From Setophaga petechia (taxonomy: Eukaryota; Chordata; Aves; Passeriformes; Parulidae), in the NCBI GenBank assembly GCA_024362935.1, contig JANCRA010000017.1:2458501-2522500 (forward strand): a stretch of 64,000 nt of DNA, written 5' to 3'. Position 1 is the first letter of the stretch; every line of letters begins with the position of its first letter. The translations under genes and the position numbers were made by a program. Positions 25,252 through 33,659 of the stretch are shown here, piece after piece. The notes under the pieces are model-generated. The model was not told the origin of the DNA. It saw nothing but the letters and a program-made list of their open reading frames with translations, and did not search any database.

Positions 25252-27331
25252 CCAAGGAAAGGGAAAATTTGATTGGAAATTCCACAAAGTATCTGTGTCC
25301 ACCTGAACCGAATCCAATAAAATTTTGGACAGCAAAGACGTCCCACCTGAAAAGCAATTTGAGGGGGATATTGGGAGTGGGAATTTGAAATCACAGGGAT
25401 GATTTGCTCCTGCCTCTTCCTGAGCTCAGGCAGTCAGAGCAGCGGGAACTGCCCCGAGCTGGAGCCTGACAGGTCACAGCCTTTGGCACCTGCCTTGTCA
25501 AGCTGATAAAAACCCTGTGGAGCAAAGGCTCCCTAGCCCTGCAGCTTCCAGCTCCTCCAGCCTGGGCTCCCACAGCACCACAGCCTCTGGGAAAAAGGGG
25601 CCAGGCCATGGAAACTCCTGCCCCGGGGCTGTGGGGTCCGGCCCGGGGCTCTCAGGGTGTCCCAGCCCTGCTCCCTGCGTGGCTTTGGGGATCCGTGGGA
25701 TCCACGGGACCTGCCCAGCTCCATGGGATCCATGGAACCTGCCCAGCTGCTGTGCCAGGATCCCACTGCCCAGGAGGGACACAGGAGGGTCAGTGGCAAA
25801 GGGTGACACCTCCAAGGCCACCCCTCAGCTGCCACCACCCCAGAGCAAAGTGGGACCAAACTGGGAAGAGAAATTTCACCCTTTCCCTGGAAGGGCAGCA
25901 GGGAAGGTGTCCCCAACCACGGGCGTGCCCAGCCATGAGTGTCCCCATGAGGGGGACAAGAGGTGGCTCAGGGCCAGCCATGGCCACACTGCCTCATCCC
26001 ACCCAGACAGAAAAGGCAAGAAGCCAAGCTCACGCTCTCGAAACCCATTTTGAGGGGGTTTGGAGGGAGCTGTCAGCTTTTCCCCCCAGGCCAGGCCCTG
26101 GGGACAATCCCAGCTTTCCAAAAGCCACCACCCAGCTCTGATCCAGGTGATCCCCAAACCCCACAGGGGAGGAAGGAATGGTTCCCCTGTTTGACCCCAC
26201 AGCCACGAGCACCACTGACAGCCCCCGTGGATCCCGGAGCTCCAGGAAATGCAGGGATGGAGCCACGGCCTCCACCTCCCTCTGCGGGACACAGCCCCAA
26301 AATGGCCCTGGGCACACCGGTGACGTGGGGAGCAGAGCAGGGGAACTGGGGACGTGGCCCCGAGCCTGGCTGGTGCCACCCAGGCTGGGGTGGCCTCCCG
26401 GGGGTCTCTGGAGGAGCAGAGGCCGGGCGGGGGTCCCTGCGTGGCCCCGGAGCCGGGCCCGGAGCGCTCCCGCCCCGCTCAAAATGGCGCTGGGGCTGTG
26501 GGGTTGGGGTTAATCATTACCGCGGGCACCCCGCGCCCCACGGAGCGGGAACAGGGGAAACCTCGGCTCCGGGGTGGGGCCCGGCCTGCCTCACCCTGCC
26601 TGCAGCAGGAAGGGCGGCCGGGGGTCTGGGGGTGGCACACGGAGCCTGGTCCCCACATGGGGTGGGCAGCAAGGCCCAGGACAGGGGTGGGCCTGCGGGA
26701 ACACCCCAAAGCCTTATCCCGGCCTTTATCTGGGGGGAATGCTGCCAGGGAGTCTCGAGGAGCATTCCTTCCCCACGGCGGAGGTGAAAAAGTAGACAGA
26801 ATCAAATAAAATGGAAAATAAGGTCCCGTGTCCCGTCCGGCACACGCAGGCACAGCAATCCCGATGCCAAAACCTTTGCTGGTGGAAGCGCCCCTGGACA
26901 CCCCTGGCCTGCCAAGCCCAGGGGACGGGGAGTGAACCCTGGAGCGGGAGCAAAGCCCACACGGACTTTGCCGGGGAGTTTTGAAAGCAGACGGGAGACA
27001 AAAAACCCAAACCAAAATTCCCGAACGAAACCCAACACGCCCAGGAGAAAAGCCAGCGCAGGGGGAAGCGGAAGCCCACAGAGGCACGGAGGTGTCGCAG
27101 CCACGACGGGAGAAACAAAGCAGAATTCAGCCCAAACCGGGAGGCACCTGAGCGGGCGGGAGCGGCCCCTTCCCTCCCAGCGCTTACCTGCGCCAGCTCG
27201 GGAGGGGTCTCCAGGGGCCGCGAGGGGCCTTTGATGTCCTCGAAGACCGGCGTGTCCTCGCTGGGCTCCCCGGACATGCTGACGGGTTTGAGCGGTGCCA
27301 ACACCGCCGCGTCCACCAGCCCGCTGCTCAT
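2494..27331 (-). CDS. KLF5L: Krueppel-like factor 5-like zinc-finger transcription factor (5 coding exons)
   Basis: Coding exons are 27331-27188, 15160-15113, 11139-10236, 7328-7269 and 2672-2494, all with GT/AG boundaries and matching phases, giving 444 aa. The product should be a nuclear activator that binds GC/CACCC boxes. Visible features: a KLF5-type N-terminal block (EMDKYL, residues 68-73; [15 protein letters not shown], 86-100); two SUMO-type sites, IKSE (141-144) and IKQE (183-186), placed as in KLF5; a proline/serine phosphodegron-like stretch (284-294); a PPPSY WW-binding motif (306-310); and three C2H2 fingers from C362 to the end, finishing HMKRHQN as in KLF5. Human KLF5 is about 457 aa. 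It lies downstream of KLF8 on the same strand, so I call it the KLF5 paralogue rather than KLF5 itself; that choice is inference from synteny. The ATG at 27331 was chosen because it opens the only frame leading to the first donor. Confidence 0.9.
3190..3335 (+). mobile_element. CR1 LINE 3' tail fragment
   Basis: It reads in CR1 sense: a GAAGTGCTCAAGGCCAGGTT block, then GGATGGGGTTTGGAGCAACC and the terminal ATTCCATGA-like end. It lies in KLF5L intron 4. Confidence 0.75.
3588..3672. promoter_or_regulatory. Candidate enhancer core with inverted TEAD (M-CAT) sites
   Basis: GGAATG at 3640-3645 and CATTCC at 3652-3657 form an inverted pair of TEAD-type boxes six bases apart. CTCAAATATT occurs on both sides, near 3588 and 3662. 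The block is in KLF5L intron 4 and is not an obvious repeat. Binding and function are inference. Confidence 0.3.
3860..4145 (-). mobile_element. CR1 LINE 3' tail fragment
   Basis: The diagnostic order AAGGGACCTTAAAGCCCATC, then CATCCAACCTGGCCTTGAAC, is the reverse complement of a CR1 3' end. An internal duplication of the CCAGGGATTCCT block is present. Confidence 0.65.
4399..5437. repeat. Long minisatellite, 16-18-bp unit AAAGCAGGATTTTCCCC
   Basis: About 60 copies of (A)AAGGCAGGATTTGCCC and close variants fill over 1 kb of KLF5L intron 4. Variants (GGCAGG/GCAGG/GTAGG, TTTTCC/TTTGCC) are interspersed. All long open frames here come from the repeat. Confidence 0.95.
7005..7215 (-). mobile_element. 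CR1 LINE 3' tail fragment
   Basis: This is an antisense CR1 tail containing AGGTTGGGAGGGACCTTAAA, CCAGCCTGGCCTTGGGCACT and the TGTGCCAGGGCCTGCCCACC block. It ends about 50 bp from KLF5L exon 4. Confidence 0.85.
7269..7328 (-). CDS. KLF5L: KLF5L exon 4 (zinc finger 1)
   Basis: This 60-nt exon encodes [19 protein letters not shown], the second half of finger 1. The acceptor is TTGCAG and the donor GTAAGAG, with phase 1 on both sides, as in other KLF genes. Confidence 0.92.
8215..8560 (-). mobile_element. CR1 LINE 3' tail fragment
   Basis: This is an antisense CR1 end from the TGGTTTGGATTGGAAGGGAG terminus through the AGTCCCTCTCCAGCTCTCCT block. It is one of the longest tails in the window and lies in KLF5L intron 3. 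Confidence 0.88.
9298..9570 (-). mobile_element. CR1 LINE 3' tail, rearranged
   Basis: An antisense CR1 tail (9298-9460) is followed by a sense-oriented piece near 9475-9570 (GGGACAGGAAGGTGTCCCTG, CCTTCCAACCC). The two halves form a partial inverted arrangement. Confidence 0.75.
9825..10005. repeat. 12-bp-based minisatellite (CAGATTCCCAA)
   Basis: Alternating units AACTGCAGATTCCC, AAGTGCAGATTCCC and AGGAGCAGATTCCC repeat about 13 times in KLF5L intron 3, some 230 bp downstream of the exon 3 donor. Confidence 0.9.
10236..11139 (-). CDS. KLF5L: KLF5L exon 3, main regulatory exon
   Basis: This 904-nt exon encodes residues 65-365 plus the first base of Gly366. It carries the KLF5-type EMDKYL block, both SUMO-type sites, a serine-rich middle, the proline/serine phosphodegron-like stretch, the PPPSY motif and the start of zinc finger 1 (HCDYPG). 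The acceptor is GCCGCAG and the donor GTGTGC, phase 1. It matches the large exon of KLF5 in content and position. Confidence 0.92.
12640..12850 (-). mobile_element. CR1-like fragment
   Basis: The block GGGATCATCCAGTCCAGCCC, then CCTGCACAGGGCACCCCAAC and a GGGAGCCTGGTTGGTGTCCA block, resembles CR1-family 3' sequence read in reverse. Limits are approximate. Confidence 0.55.
14150..14505. repeat. 28-bp minisatellite attached to a CR1 tail
   Basis: About 12 copies of GGGGCTGAGGCTGGAGAGGA plus GCTGGGAA run directly into CR1 sequence (CAGCCTGGAGCAAAGGAGGC). The unit resembles the adjoining CR1 text, so the array seems to have grown out of the element. Confidence 0.92.
14505..14830 (+). mobile_element. 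CR1 LINE 3' tail
   Basis: This is sense CR1: GGAGGCTCAGGGGGCCCTCG, GCTGTGCTCCAGGGAACAGG, GGCCTCAGGCTGGGCCGGGG, then the terminal ACAATTCTGTGATCCT. A near-identical copy lies inverted at the right end of the window. Confidence 0.88.
15113..15160 (-). CDS. KLF5L: KLF5L candidate small exon 2 (48 nt)
   Basis: The exon is exactly 16 codons, phase 0 at both ends, and encodes [16 protein letters not shown]. It has a pyrimidine-rich acceptor ending CCCACAG and a donor GTGAGC. I know no counterpart in mammalian KLF5, where exon 1 runs straight into the EMEKYL exon. Skipping it would keep the frame, so it may be a cassette exon. It is inferred from splice signals and frame only. Confidence 0.55.
16185..16380 (-). 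mobile_element. CR1 LINE 3' tail fragment
   Basis: Antisense tail with CAGCCTGGCCTCGGGCACTG, then GCCTGTGCCAGGGCCTGCCC and CAGGAATTCCTTCCCAAAAT. It lies in KLF5L intron 1. Confidence 0.8.
16840..17045. promoter_or_regulatory. Candidate regulatory block in KLF5L intron 1
   Basis: This stretch is not visibly repetitive and clusters GATA-type (TTATCA, AGATAA, TGATAA) and homeodomain-type (GATTAA) boxes. Function is inferred from motif clustering only. Confidence 0.2.
17440..17970 (+). mobile_element. Two tandem CR1 LINE 3' tails
   Basis: A sense CR1 tail (about 17440-17780) is followed from 17826 by a second copy starting at GTTCCCTGGCAGGGTGGGCA. Both carry CAGGCCCTGGCACAGGGTGC and GGATCCCTGG. 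The arrangement suggests a partial duplication. Confidence 0.85.
18235..18480. promoter_or_regulatory. AT-rich candidate regulatory block in KLF5L intron 1
   Basis: A sharp drop in GC with paired forkhead-like boxes (GGTTAAATATTG, GGTAAATATTTG) and TATAAATA. It is unlike the surrounding CR1-rich intron. Role is inferred. Confidence 0.25.
20340..20965. repeat. 52-bp minisatellite, about 12 copies
   Basis: The unit starts GGAGATGTGCCAGAACAGGA and continues through CTGAGGGGACACTGGGGCAC. Copies differ at a few sites (GGGGCAC versus GCAGCAC; one-base insertions). The long open frames here are artefacts. Confidence 0.95.
20985..21065 (-). mobile_element. CR1 terminal fragment
   Basis: CCTGGGATGGTTTTGGTTGG plus AAGGGACCTCAGCC is the antisense CR1 3' terminus. 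It abuts the 52-bp minisatellite. Confidence 0.65.
22100..22480. promoter_or_regulatory. Non-repetitive CpG-containing block in KLF5L intron 1
   Basis: Between AT-rich sequence and a minisatellite lies a block with a CCAAT box, a forkhead-like GCAAACA and several CpGs. It could be an enhancer or minor promoter; no exon is evident. Confidence 0.2.
22669..23165. repeat. Pyrimidine-rich minisatellite (CTCCTTCCATCCTGC)
   Basis: About 33 units of a 15-bp CTCCTTCCATCCTGC core, often joined by CTGCTCCATGGAGCTG, fill nearly 500 bp of KLF5L intron 1. The strand asymmetry is strong: nearly all C and T in the core. Confidence 0.93.
24966..25014. repeat. (ATT)n microsatellite
   Basis: Fifteen or so ATT triplets with one GTT interruption. 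Confidence 0.95.
25134..25247. repeat. Poly-T rich low-complexity tract
   Basis: Several T runs, including one of more than 20 bases, are separated by GTTTG and GGGG. It could be the reversed A-rich tail of an old retroposed sequence, but no body was recognised. Confidence 0.85.
27188..27331 (-). CDS. KLF5L: KLF5L coding exon 1
   Basis: This exon encodes residues 1-48, starting [10 protein letters not shown] and ending PPELAQ, which aligns with the PPEDLVQ that ends exon 1 of human KLF5. The donor GTAAGCG follows at 27187, in phase 0. It sits in a CpG-rich block. Confidence 0.85.
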
Positions 27332-27548
27332 CCCCCCGCGCCCCGCACGGGACAGGGAAACAGGCCCGGGAAACGGGGAAAAGGGGGAAAAAAGGGGGAG
27401 AAACAAGGGAGGGGAAGGGAAAAAAACCCCTGAGGCGAGGCGGAGCGAGCTGCGCGGGTGGGAGGCCGGGAAGGCTGTACCTGGCCGCGGGAAGGCTCTA
27501 CCTGGCCGCGGGAGGAGGAAGCGGCCCCGGGAGCGGGCGGTGATGCGG

Positions 27549-27602
27549 AGCCAATCAGGCTCCCGGCGCCGGCCCCGCCGGGACACCGCTCATAAAAGGG
27601 CG
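27549..27602 (+). promoter_or_regulatory. Possible divergent CCAAT/TATA promoter
   Basis: On the plus strand GCCAATCAGG is followed about 40 bp later by CATAAAAGGG near 27590, a normal CCAAT-to-TATA arrangement pointing away from KLF5L. Any transcript would run into the tandem array downstream. No conserved open frame follows. Confidence 0.35.
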
Positions 27603-27639
27603 AGAGGAGCCCCGGCAGCGAGCCCGGGCAGCTGCACAC

Positions 27640-28450
27640 CCCAAACACAGCCCGCGAGCTCTGCCACCGGCTGGGCTCCGACAGGGAGCTCAGGAAGATC
27701 CCACACACCGGGATTCAATCCCGATCCCAGCCCTGAGCAGGTGGCCGGGAGCTCTGTCACCAGCCGTGACCCCACAACGTGCTTGGGAAGCTCCAGCACC
27801 CCAGGACTCAATCTCAAGCTCTGTCACCAGCCGTGCTCTGACAGGGAGCTCAGGAAGATCCTACAGCCCAGAATTCAATCCCAGTCCCAACCCCAAGTGG
27901 GTGGCCAGGAGCTCTGTCACCAGCCGTGCTCTGACAGGGAGCTCAGGGCGATCCCACACCCCGGGATTTGGTCCCAACCCCAAGCTCTGTCACCAGCCGT
28001 GATCCCACACGGAGCTCAGGACGATCCCACACCCCGAGATTTGATCCCCAATCCCAACCCCAAACTCTGGCACCAGCCCTGCTCCCACTCAGAGCCCAGG
28101 AAGTTCCAGCACTCCAGGATTTGATCCCTAATCCCAAACCTGTCACAGTAAACATGCCAAATAAAAAACACTACAACACAAACCCAAGCTCCATCACCAG
28201 CCATGCTCCAACAGAGTGCTCAGGAAACCCCAGGATTTAACCCCAATCCCAACACCAAGCAGGTAGCCAGGAGCTCTGTCACCAGCCCTGCTCCCACATG
28301 GAGCTCAGGATGATCCCACACCCCAGGATTTGATCTCCAATCCCAACCCCAAGCTCTGATACCAGCCCTGCTCCCACACAGAGCCCAGGAAGTTCCAGCA
28401 CTCCAGGATTCAATCCCAAACCCAATCCCAATCCCAATCCCTGAGCCCTT
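27640..28450. repeat. Complex tandem array with units of 65-110 bp
   Basis: Units share GAGCTCTGTCACCAGCCGTG, CACAGGGAGCTCAGGA and GATTTGATCCCAATCCCAAC blocks in the same order, about nine copies with insertions and deletions. Confidence 0.85.
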
Positions 28451-29584
28451 CCAGGGCCTCACAAGCCACAGGGCCCAGGCAGCTCCAGCACCACCAGGAT
28501 GGAGAGATCAGTCCCCACACTCAAGGCCTGGAACACCCCTCAGCTGGGCCATGGTCCCCAGACTGAGTCCCCTGCACTGAAACAAGGGGGATAATCCAGG
28601 GTTTTTTACAGACATGGGTACTTTTCAATGAGAAAATGCCATTTTCCCATGAATGGGTCAATTTTGTATCAAAACTAACTGAGAGAGGAAATTCCTGTTT
28701 GCTCACACTTCTCATTCCCAGGGAGAAAAAGTGAAGGATCAAAAATAAAAGCGACAAACCCTGAAGGAAAAGAAAAGCAACAGTTGGAAAAGCACAGACA
28801 GGTAGGAGGACACAGGGTTCTATGGAGACACCAGGCAACTGTGTTTGGGTTTCACTTCTGGAAAGGAAGGAGTGTAAAGATCCAGAGATAAAGGGAGTAA
28901 AAATTACCTTTGTGGCAAAGAACTGGGGAAAAAAAAAAAAAAAAAAAAAAAAGCCATTCTGCTCCAGATAATCCAGCCCTGACTGCCCCCAGCCCCTCCC
29001 CAAGGAAGAGCCTGGATCCTCCCCCTCACTGTGTTCACCCAACCCAAACCAGCCCCAGATTCCCCTGTGTGTCCCAGGCAGATCCCACACAGGCAGGGAT
29101 GCTGCTGTCACCACCTTGGGGACATCCCAGCAGCTCCAGGGGACCACAGGAGCAGGGGAAGGAACTGGGGGGCCCGAGGCTGCTCTGCCCCCCTGGCCAA
29201 AGGGAGAGCAGCTGCAGTGCTGCCAGGGCAGGGCAGCGCCTGTTCCATGGCATTCCTGCCACTCCAGGGCCCTCACATGGGACCTGTGACTGCTCAGAGC
29301 AGGAGCCACAGCAGAGGCTTGGTGTCACAGCTGCCACCCCACTCCAGGGACCAAAACCATCAGCTGGGGGGGCTGAGCATCCCAGAGAGCAGAGCTTGTG
29401 AGCCCTTGGGAGAGCAAACACAGGAACAGCTCCGGCCTTGCAGGGTTTTGTTTTGTTTTCCAGGGAAGCTGTGCTGCTGCTGAACTCTCGCCAGGGCTCC
29501 CAGGGGATGCCAGGGACAGGGGGATGTGTCACCAGCCCTGCAGGACCACACAGGGACAGGAGAAAGTTTGTAGTGAGGGTGGTG

Positions 29585-29975
29585 AGGGTGCCCAGAGCAG
29601 CTGGGGCTGCCCCTGCATCCCTGGCAGTGCCCAAGGCCAGGCTGGACACTGGGGTTTGGAGCAGGAAGATTATGAGGGATGTTAAAATTAGAGCTCACTT
29701 GTGTCCTTTTTTTGTCTAGGTGTATTATTAGTTGTTTTGTGACTAGGTTGATACATCATAGCTGGAGGGTTGAGAGTCGGTTGTCTAGAGAGGGTAGTAA
29801 GAGAGCTGGGAATGTATTGAGATGAGAATTAGTGGGATTCCTAGGAAGGATGGGCTTGAAAATTGGTGGAAGAAGTTTAAGTGGGACGGTGGAAGGTGCC
29901 GCTGCCGTGGCAGGGGTGGGATGGGATGAGCTTTAAGGTCCTGTCAGCCTAAAACATTGCATGATTCCATTATAA
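29585..29975 (+). mobile_element. CR1 LINE 3' tail split by an insertion
   Basis: Left part 29585-29664 ends at GGACACTGGGGTTTGGAGCA. Right part 29882-29975 resumes at TGGGACGGTGGAAGGTG and runs to the terminus near GCATGATTCC. The 217 bp between are not CR1. Confidence 0.85.
29665..29881 (-). pseudogene. Nuclear mitochondrial insert (NUMT) of ATP6
   Basis: On the minus strand the sequence translates with ATP6 signatures in order: HQFSSPSFLGIPLILIS, then NRLSTLQLW, then VTKQLMMHLDKKGHKWALIL and TSLMIF. These are characteristic of the N-terminal quarter of bird mitochondrial ATP synthase subunit a. Relative to the family a few residues are missing just before NRLSTLQLW. Base composition (A/C-rich minus strand, AT-rich) differs clearly from its surroundings. 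It is a non-functional fragment of roughly 70 codons. Confidence 0.88.
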
Positions 29976-30724
29976 AACCAGAAGTGTTCCCTCTCTCTCC
30001 ATCCCACGCGTAGCCGGGTGAACCCCAGGAGCGGGGCTCACTGCCGGCTGCTCCTGCCCAGCAGGGAGCAATCCACGATTTCCCAAGGCGGAGCTGCCCC
30101 TCCTGGCAGGGATGGGCCAAAGGCAGGCAGTGCCCTTATCTGCCCCGGGAGAGCGGCCTTGGGTCCCTCTCTGCCCCCCGCCCTTTGCCCGGGGGCGCCG
30201 CCGGTCCCGTTGTGTCCCCACGTGCCACCCGCGATGGCGCTGAGATAAGGGCGGCTCCCGTGACCCGGCCACCAACGCGCTCCCTCCCGACCTTCCTCAC
30301 GTTTTCCTCCCTCGTCGCACGCAGAATTCCCCTCTGAAAAGCCGACACCGAGAGGCTGGAGGGGTTTGGGAAGGGAGATCCTGTTCAGGGAGGGATGGGG
30401 GGGCCGCACGGAGCTGAGAGGGGGTCCCAACCCAGGGGCTGGGGCTGCTGGGGAGAACTGGGGGAAAACTGGGGAGCCAGCCCCTGATCCCGGCACTCCG
30501 GGTCCATGGGAAGGGAGAGGAAGGGCAGCCAGGCCCTCTTTCCTCTCACAAGGGAGCAGGTGAAGCCCGGATTACAGAGACTTGAGCTAAAAGGCAAGAA
30601 AGGCACCGAATTTTGAGGAAACCTGGATCAGGCTGGGAAGCAAACCTCAGCTCCCACTCCCCAAATGACCCCAGGCACAGGCAGAGGCAGCCCCAGCTTG
30701 TCCCCAGCATCCCCACAGCCACCC

Positions 30725-30908
30725 TCATACCTCAGCACTGGGCTGGGACCCCCCAGAGCCCCCACTCAGGTCCCACCCTCACACCTCAGCACTGGGCTGG
30801 GACCCCCCAGAGCCCCCACGCAGGTCCTACCCTCACACCTCAGCACTGGGCTGGGACCCCCCAGATCCCCCACGCAGGTCCCACCCTCACACCTCAGCAC
30901 TGGGCTGG
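30725..30908. repeat. 54-bp minisatellite, about 3.4 copies
   Basis: The unit ACCTCAGCACTGGGCTGGGA followed by CCCCCCAGAGCCCCCACGCA repeats with few differences. Confidence 0.9.
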
Positions 30909-32520
30909 CTCCCCAAGGGAACCCCCAGAGGCCCCACCCAGGACGGGGGGCTGGGGAACGGGCCCGGCCCTGCCTGGGGGTCCCTGGCCCATTTTCCCTC
31001 CTGCAGCAGCTCCTCCCTCCCTGCTGCCGCCCCGAACCCCCCAGGCACCCGGAGCACCCACCTGTGTCGGGGCCGTGCTGGACATCCCCAGCCCGCTCTG
31101 GCTGTGCCTCCCCGGGCCGAGGCCACCGCGGGCTCCCCGTGGCCAGGCCCCGCTCGCCCGTGCCCGCGGCCGGCACACAAAGCTCTGCAGAGCTGCCCGA
31201 GCAGCCCCGCGCCTGCCCCGCTCCCCCAGCGAAACCCAAAACCACCTATTTTTGTCTTTTCCTTTCTCCTCCTCGGGAGGTTTCCAGCCATCAAATGCTT
31301 CCCGGGAGCCCTTCAAAGGAAAAGCGGCCGCCCCGTCCCATCCACTTGCTAAACCAGTCTGAGCAGTGCCGGGCGGGCGGGCGGAGAGGCCCCGGCACCC
31401 CCGACAGGGACAGGGACAAGGAACCGTCCGCAGGGACCGCGGGGATCCCAGAGCCGGGGCACCGCCACCCCCACTGCCCCCCGGGACACGGCGGGGCCAC
31501 CAGCCCGCAGGACCCCCCAGAAGGCTGCAGAACCGCCCCCCCAGTCATTCACTGCTCCTTCGGCAGGGAAGCAGGTGGGGGAATTGCTAAATTCTACTGC
31601 CAGCCATGGAAAAGTGCAGACAGGGCATGGGGAAAGAGCCCAGGGGAGATGGGGAGGCCCCCAGTACCCCCAGTCAGGCAGTGGGGGAGCACTGGGAGGC
31701 AGCGAGATGGAGCAGCTCCTCCAGGTGTTCCTGGGAGAGGAGGAGGGAGTGAGGAAGCAGAAGGGCCTGAGGCTGAGCTGGGTTTCCAGACAGAAATTCA
31801 GGGTGCAAGGAGGGAGATGATATCATATCGGCCTTTTTCCCCCCCCCAAACCCCAGCCTTGGACCTTTGCCAAGCCTGGAAAACAACCGGGAGGGTTTTC
31901 TGGGCTCTCACCAAGCACAGCCCCTGGCACAGGAGAATTCCCAGGGGATGTGGAGCTGGATGTGCCCCTCATGCCACACGGTCTGGCAGCCACTGCCAGA
32001 GGGGCTTTGCTGAGGCTCAGGGACCACCTGTGCCCAGAACGGGGGTGGCACAGCCCTCCCTGGGGTCACCCTGCCCTGGTTACGTGCTGCAGGACAGGCC
32101 CAGGTGACAGGGATGGGACAGGTCAAGGTGACAGCCAGGGGGGAAAGTGCTTGTGGTTATGGAAAGGGCTCAGACAGCTCCAGGACAGCACAGGGAGCAG
32201 CTGGAGCCCCCAGGCTGAGCTTAAATAGCCCCGGGGATGTGGGTGGGGATCTCAAGGGGGGCTGCTCAGAGCAATTAAAATCCCTCAGGGCCTCACCCAG
32301 GAGAGGAGGCTGGGAGGAAGCACAGCCTGGAGCCCGGGGTGGGGGGCCAGCCCCTAAGGGGGGAGGGAGGGGGTGGCACCTGCTCCAGCACCTGCTCCAG
32401 CCGCAGGGCGGTGCCCGCACACCGCTGTCCCTCTGTCACGGGCGTTTGGCACAGGACCCTGTGTGACCCCCGCACCTCTGCAGCACCTCCCGGGATCTGG
32501 GGGCTGTCCCCCCATTCCAG
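30909..32520. other. GC-rich intergenic sequence, no gene recognised
   Basis: CpG frequency is raised at about 31000-31540, but no splice-bounded conserved coding exon was found on either strand. Long open frames reflect high GC and proline/arginine-rich translation. Confidence 0.4.
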
Positions 32521-32526
32521 CATCCC

Positions 32527-32690
32527 TGCCAAGGCACTCGGGGCGGCGGAGCTGCAGTCCGAGCACCGGAAGGCTTTGATGCCCCCGTGCTTGCAGAACT
32601 CCGAGGTGCAGCCTTCCCTCGGGCATTTTTAGGGCTCCTCAGCCGTGCGGGGGAGCACCGGGGGATCAGCGGTGCCACGGGCGCTCGGGG
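32527..32690 (-). pseudogene. Decayed KLF8-like zinc-finger exon
   Basis: The minus strand aligns with the last coding exon of KLF8 and about 45 bp of the intron before it. Shared blocks include GGAAGGCTGCACCT, GGGGGCATCAAAGCCTTCCG and TGCTCGGACTGC. Lesions: the acceptor AG is changed to GG, EKPYKC has become EEP-stop-KC through TAA, a 30-nt deletion removes most of the finger 2 helix, and 6 nt are missing after the CSDC block. It is about 3 kb downstream of KLF8 on the same strand, so a partial tandem duplication is likely. It cannot make a KLF protein. Confidence 0.85.
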
Positions 32691-33041
32691 AAGCTCCGAC
32701 AGAGCGGGGATCCCTCGGCTCCTCCTCCGGCCGCGGCTCAGCGCGGGCCGCTGGCGCCACCGGGTGCCCGAGCGCTGCCACCGGGTGCCAGCAGCGCGCC
32801 CGGCCGGGTTTGGGGTGCGAGCAGCGCCCACCGGGACCGCCCCAGCACTGCCGGGGTGCCAGCCCCACACACGGACTGCGGGGTGCTCAGGAGGGGGGGC
32901 ACCCCATGACCAACCTGGAGAATGAAGGACAGGAGGGTCCTCAGAGCATGGCTTTGCCTACCAGCACCCCAAAAAGGGCGAGCACAGAATCTAAGTGCCC
33001 CAAAGTGCCACCCTGAACCTTAACACAGGCTGACAGCACCC

Positions 33042-33128
33042 CCAAAGAGCGCCCTGTCCCCCCAAAGGGACCTGTCCCCCTAAGGGCACCTGTCCCTCAA
33101 AGGGCACCTGTCCCTCAAAGGGCACCTC
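33042..33128. repeat. Short tandem repeat CACCTGTCCCTCAAAGGG
   Basis: Four to five 18-bp units of CCTGTCCC(C/T)CAAAGGGCA with small changes. Confidence 0.85.
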
Positions 33129-33329
33129 CCGAGAGCCCCCGTGCCCCCAGAGGAAACCCTGACACACACTGCCAGCACCCTGTGCCCCCAAGGGACCCCC
33201 AGGCTCTGGCTGGGGGTGCCAGCACCCCCAGTGACACCCCCGAGGGTGCCCACAGGTGCGTGCAAGGGAGCCCGGGGGTCCTGGGGCTGACAAGGAGCCG
33301 GTTGGGGCAGGGGGTCTCCGTGGCACCTC

Positions 33330-33476
33330 ATGCTGGGAGCCCCAGGTGTGTCCCGGGTGGGGTTGGGGGTCCCCCCTTGTCCCTCGGTTGTCCCCCGGTC
33401 CCGCTGGCCGTGCTGCGGGTGGGGCCGGGCCGGGCCCTTTAAGCAGCTCCACCCTCGGCCGAGCCCAAGGTGGCGC
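33330..33476 (-). repeat. Inverted copy of the KLF8 upstream GC-rich block
   Basis: Read on the minus strand this resembles plus-strand 38104-38255. Shared blocks: GGGCTCGGCCG, GGGTGGAGCT, CTTAAAGGGCCCGGCCCGGC and CGAGGGAC. One short deletion separates the first and second halves. Confidence 0.8.
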
Positions 33477-33659
33477 CACGAGGCTCTTCAGAAGGTGCCA
33501 GAATTCCCAAATCCTCCAAAAAGTCGGATTTTTATATTTCTGTAAGGAATAATTTTTATCTTTTCTTTGTAATTTTCCTCCCTGGAATGGGACATCTTTC
33601 ATGCAAAATCCCCAAAAAGCTTCAATTGAAGAATTTAGAGATTTTTTTTTCCCTTAGTA

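Larger units (their letters stand above)
26930..27620 (-). promoter_or_regulatory. KLF5L CpG-rich promoter region
   Basis: A CpG-dense block surrounds the first coding exon and its upstream flank. A CCAAT box (27550-27555, read as ATTGG on the minus strand) lies about 220 bp before the KLF5L ATG. The transcription start is not defined. Confidence 0.6.
28450..30700. other. Intergenic region between KLF5L and KLF8, left part
   Basis: No gene was found. It holds a run of 24 A at 28929-28952, a CR1 tail interrupted by a mitochondrial insert, and a GC-rich block near 30010-30350 with inverted GATA boxes. Confidence 0.5.
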
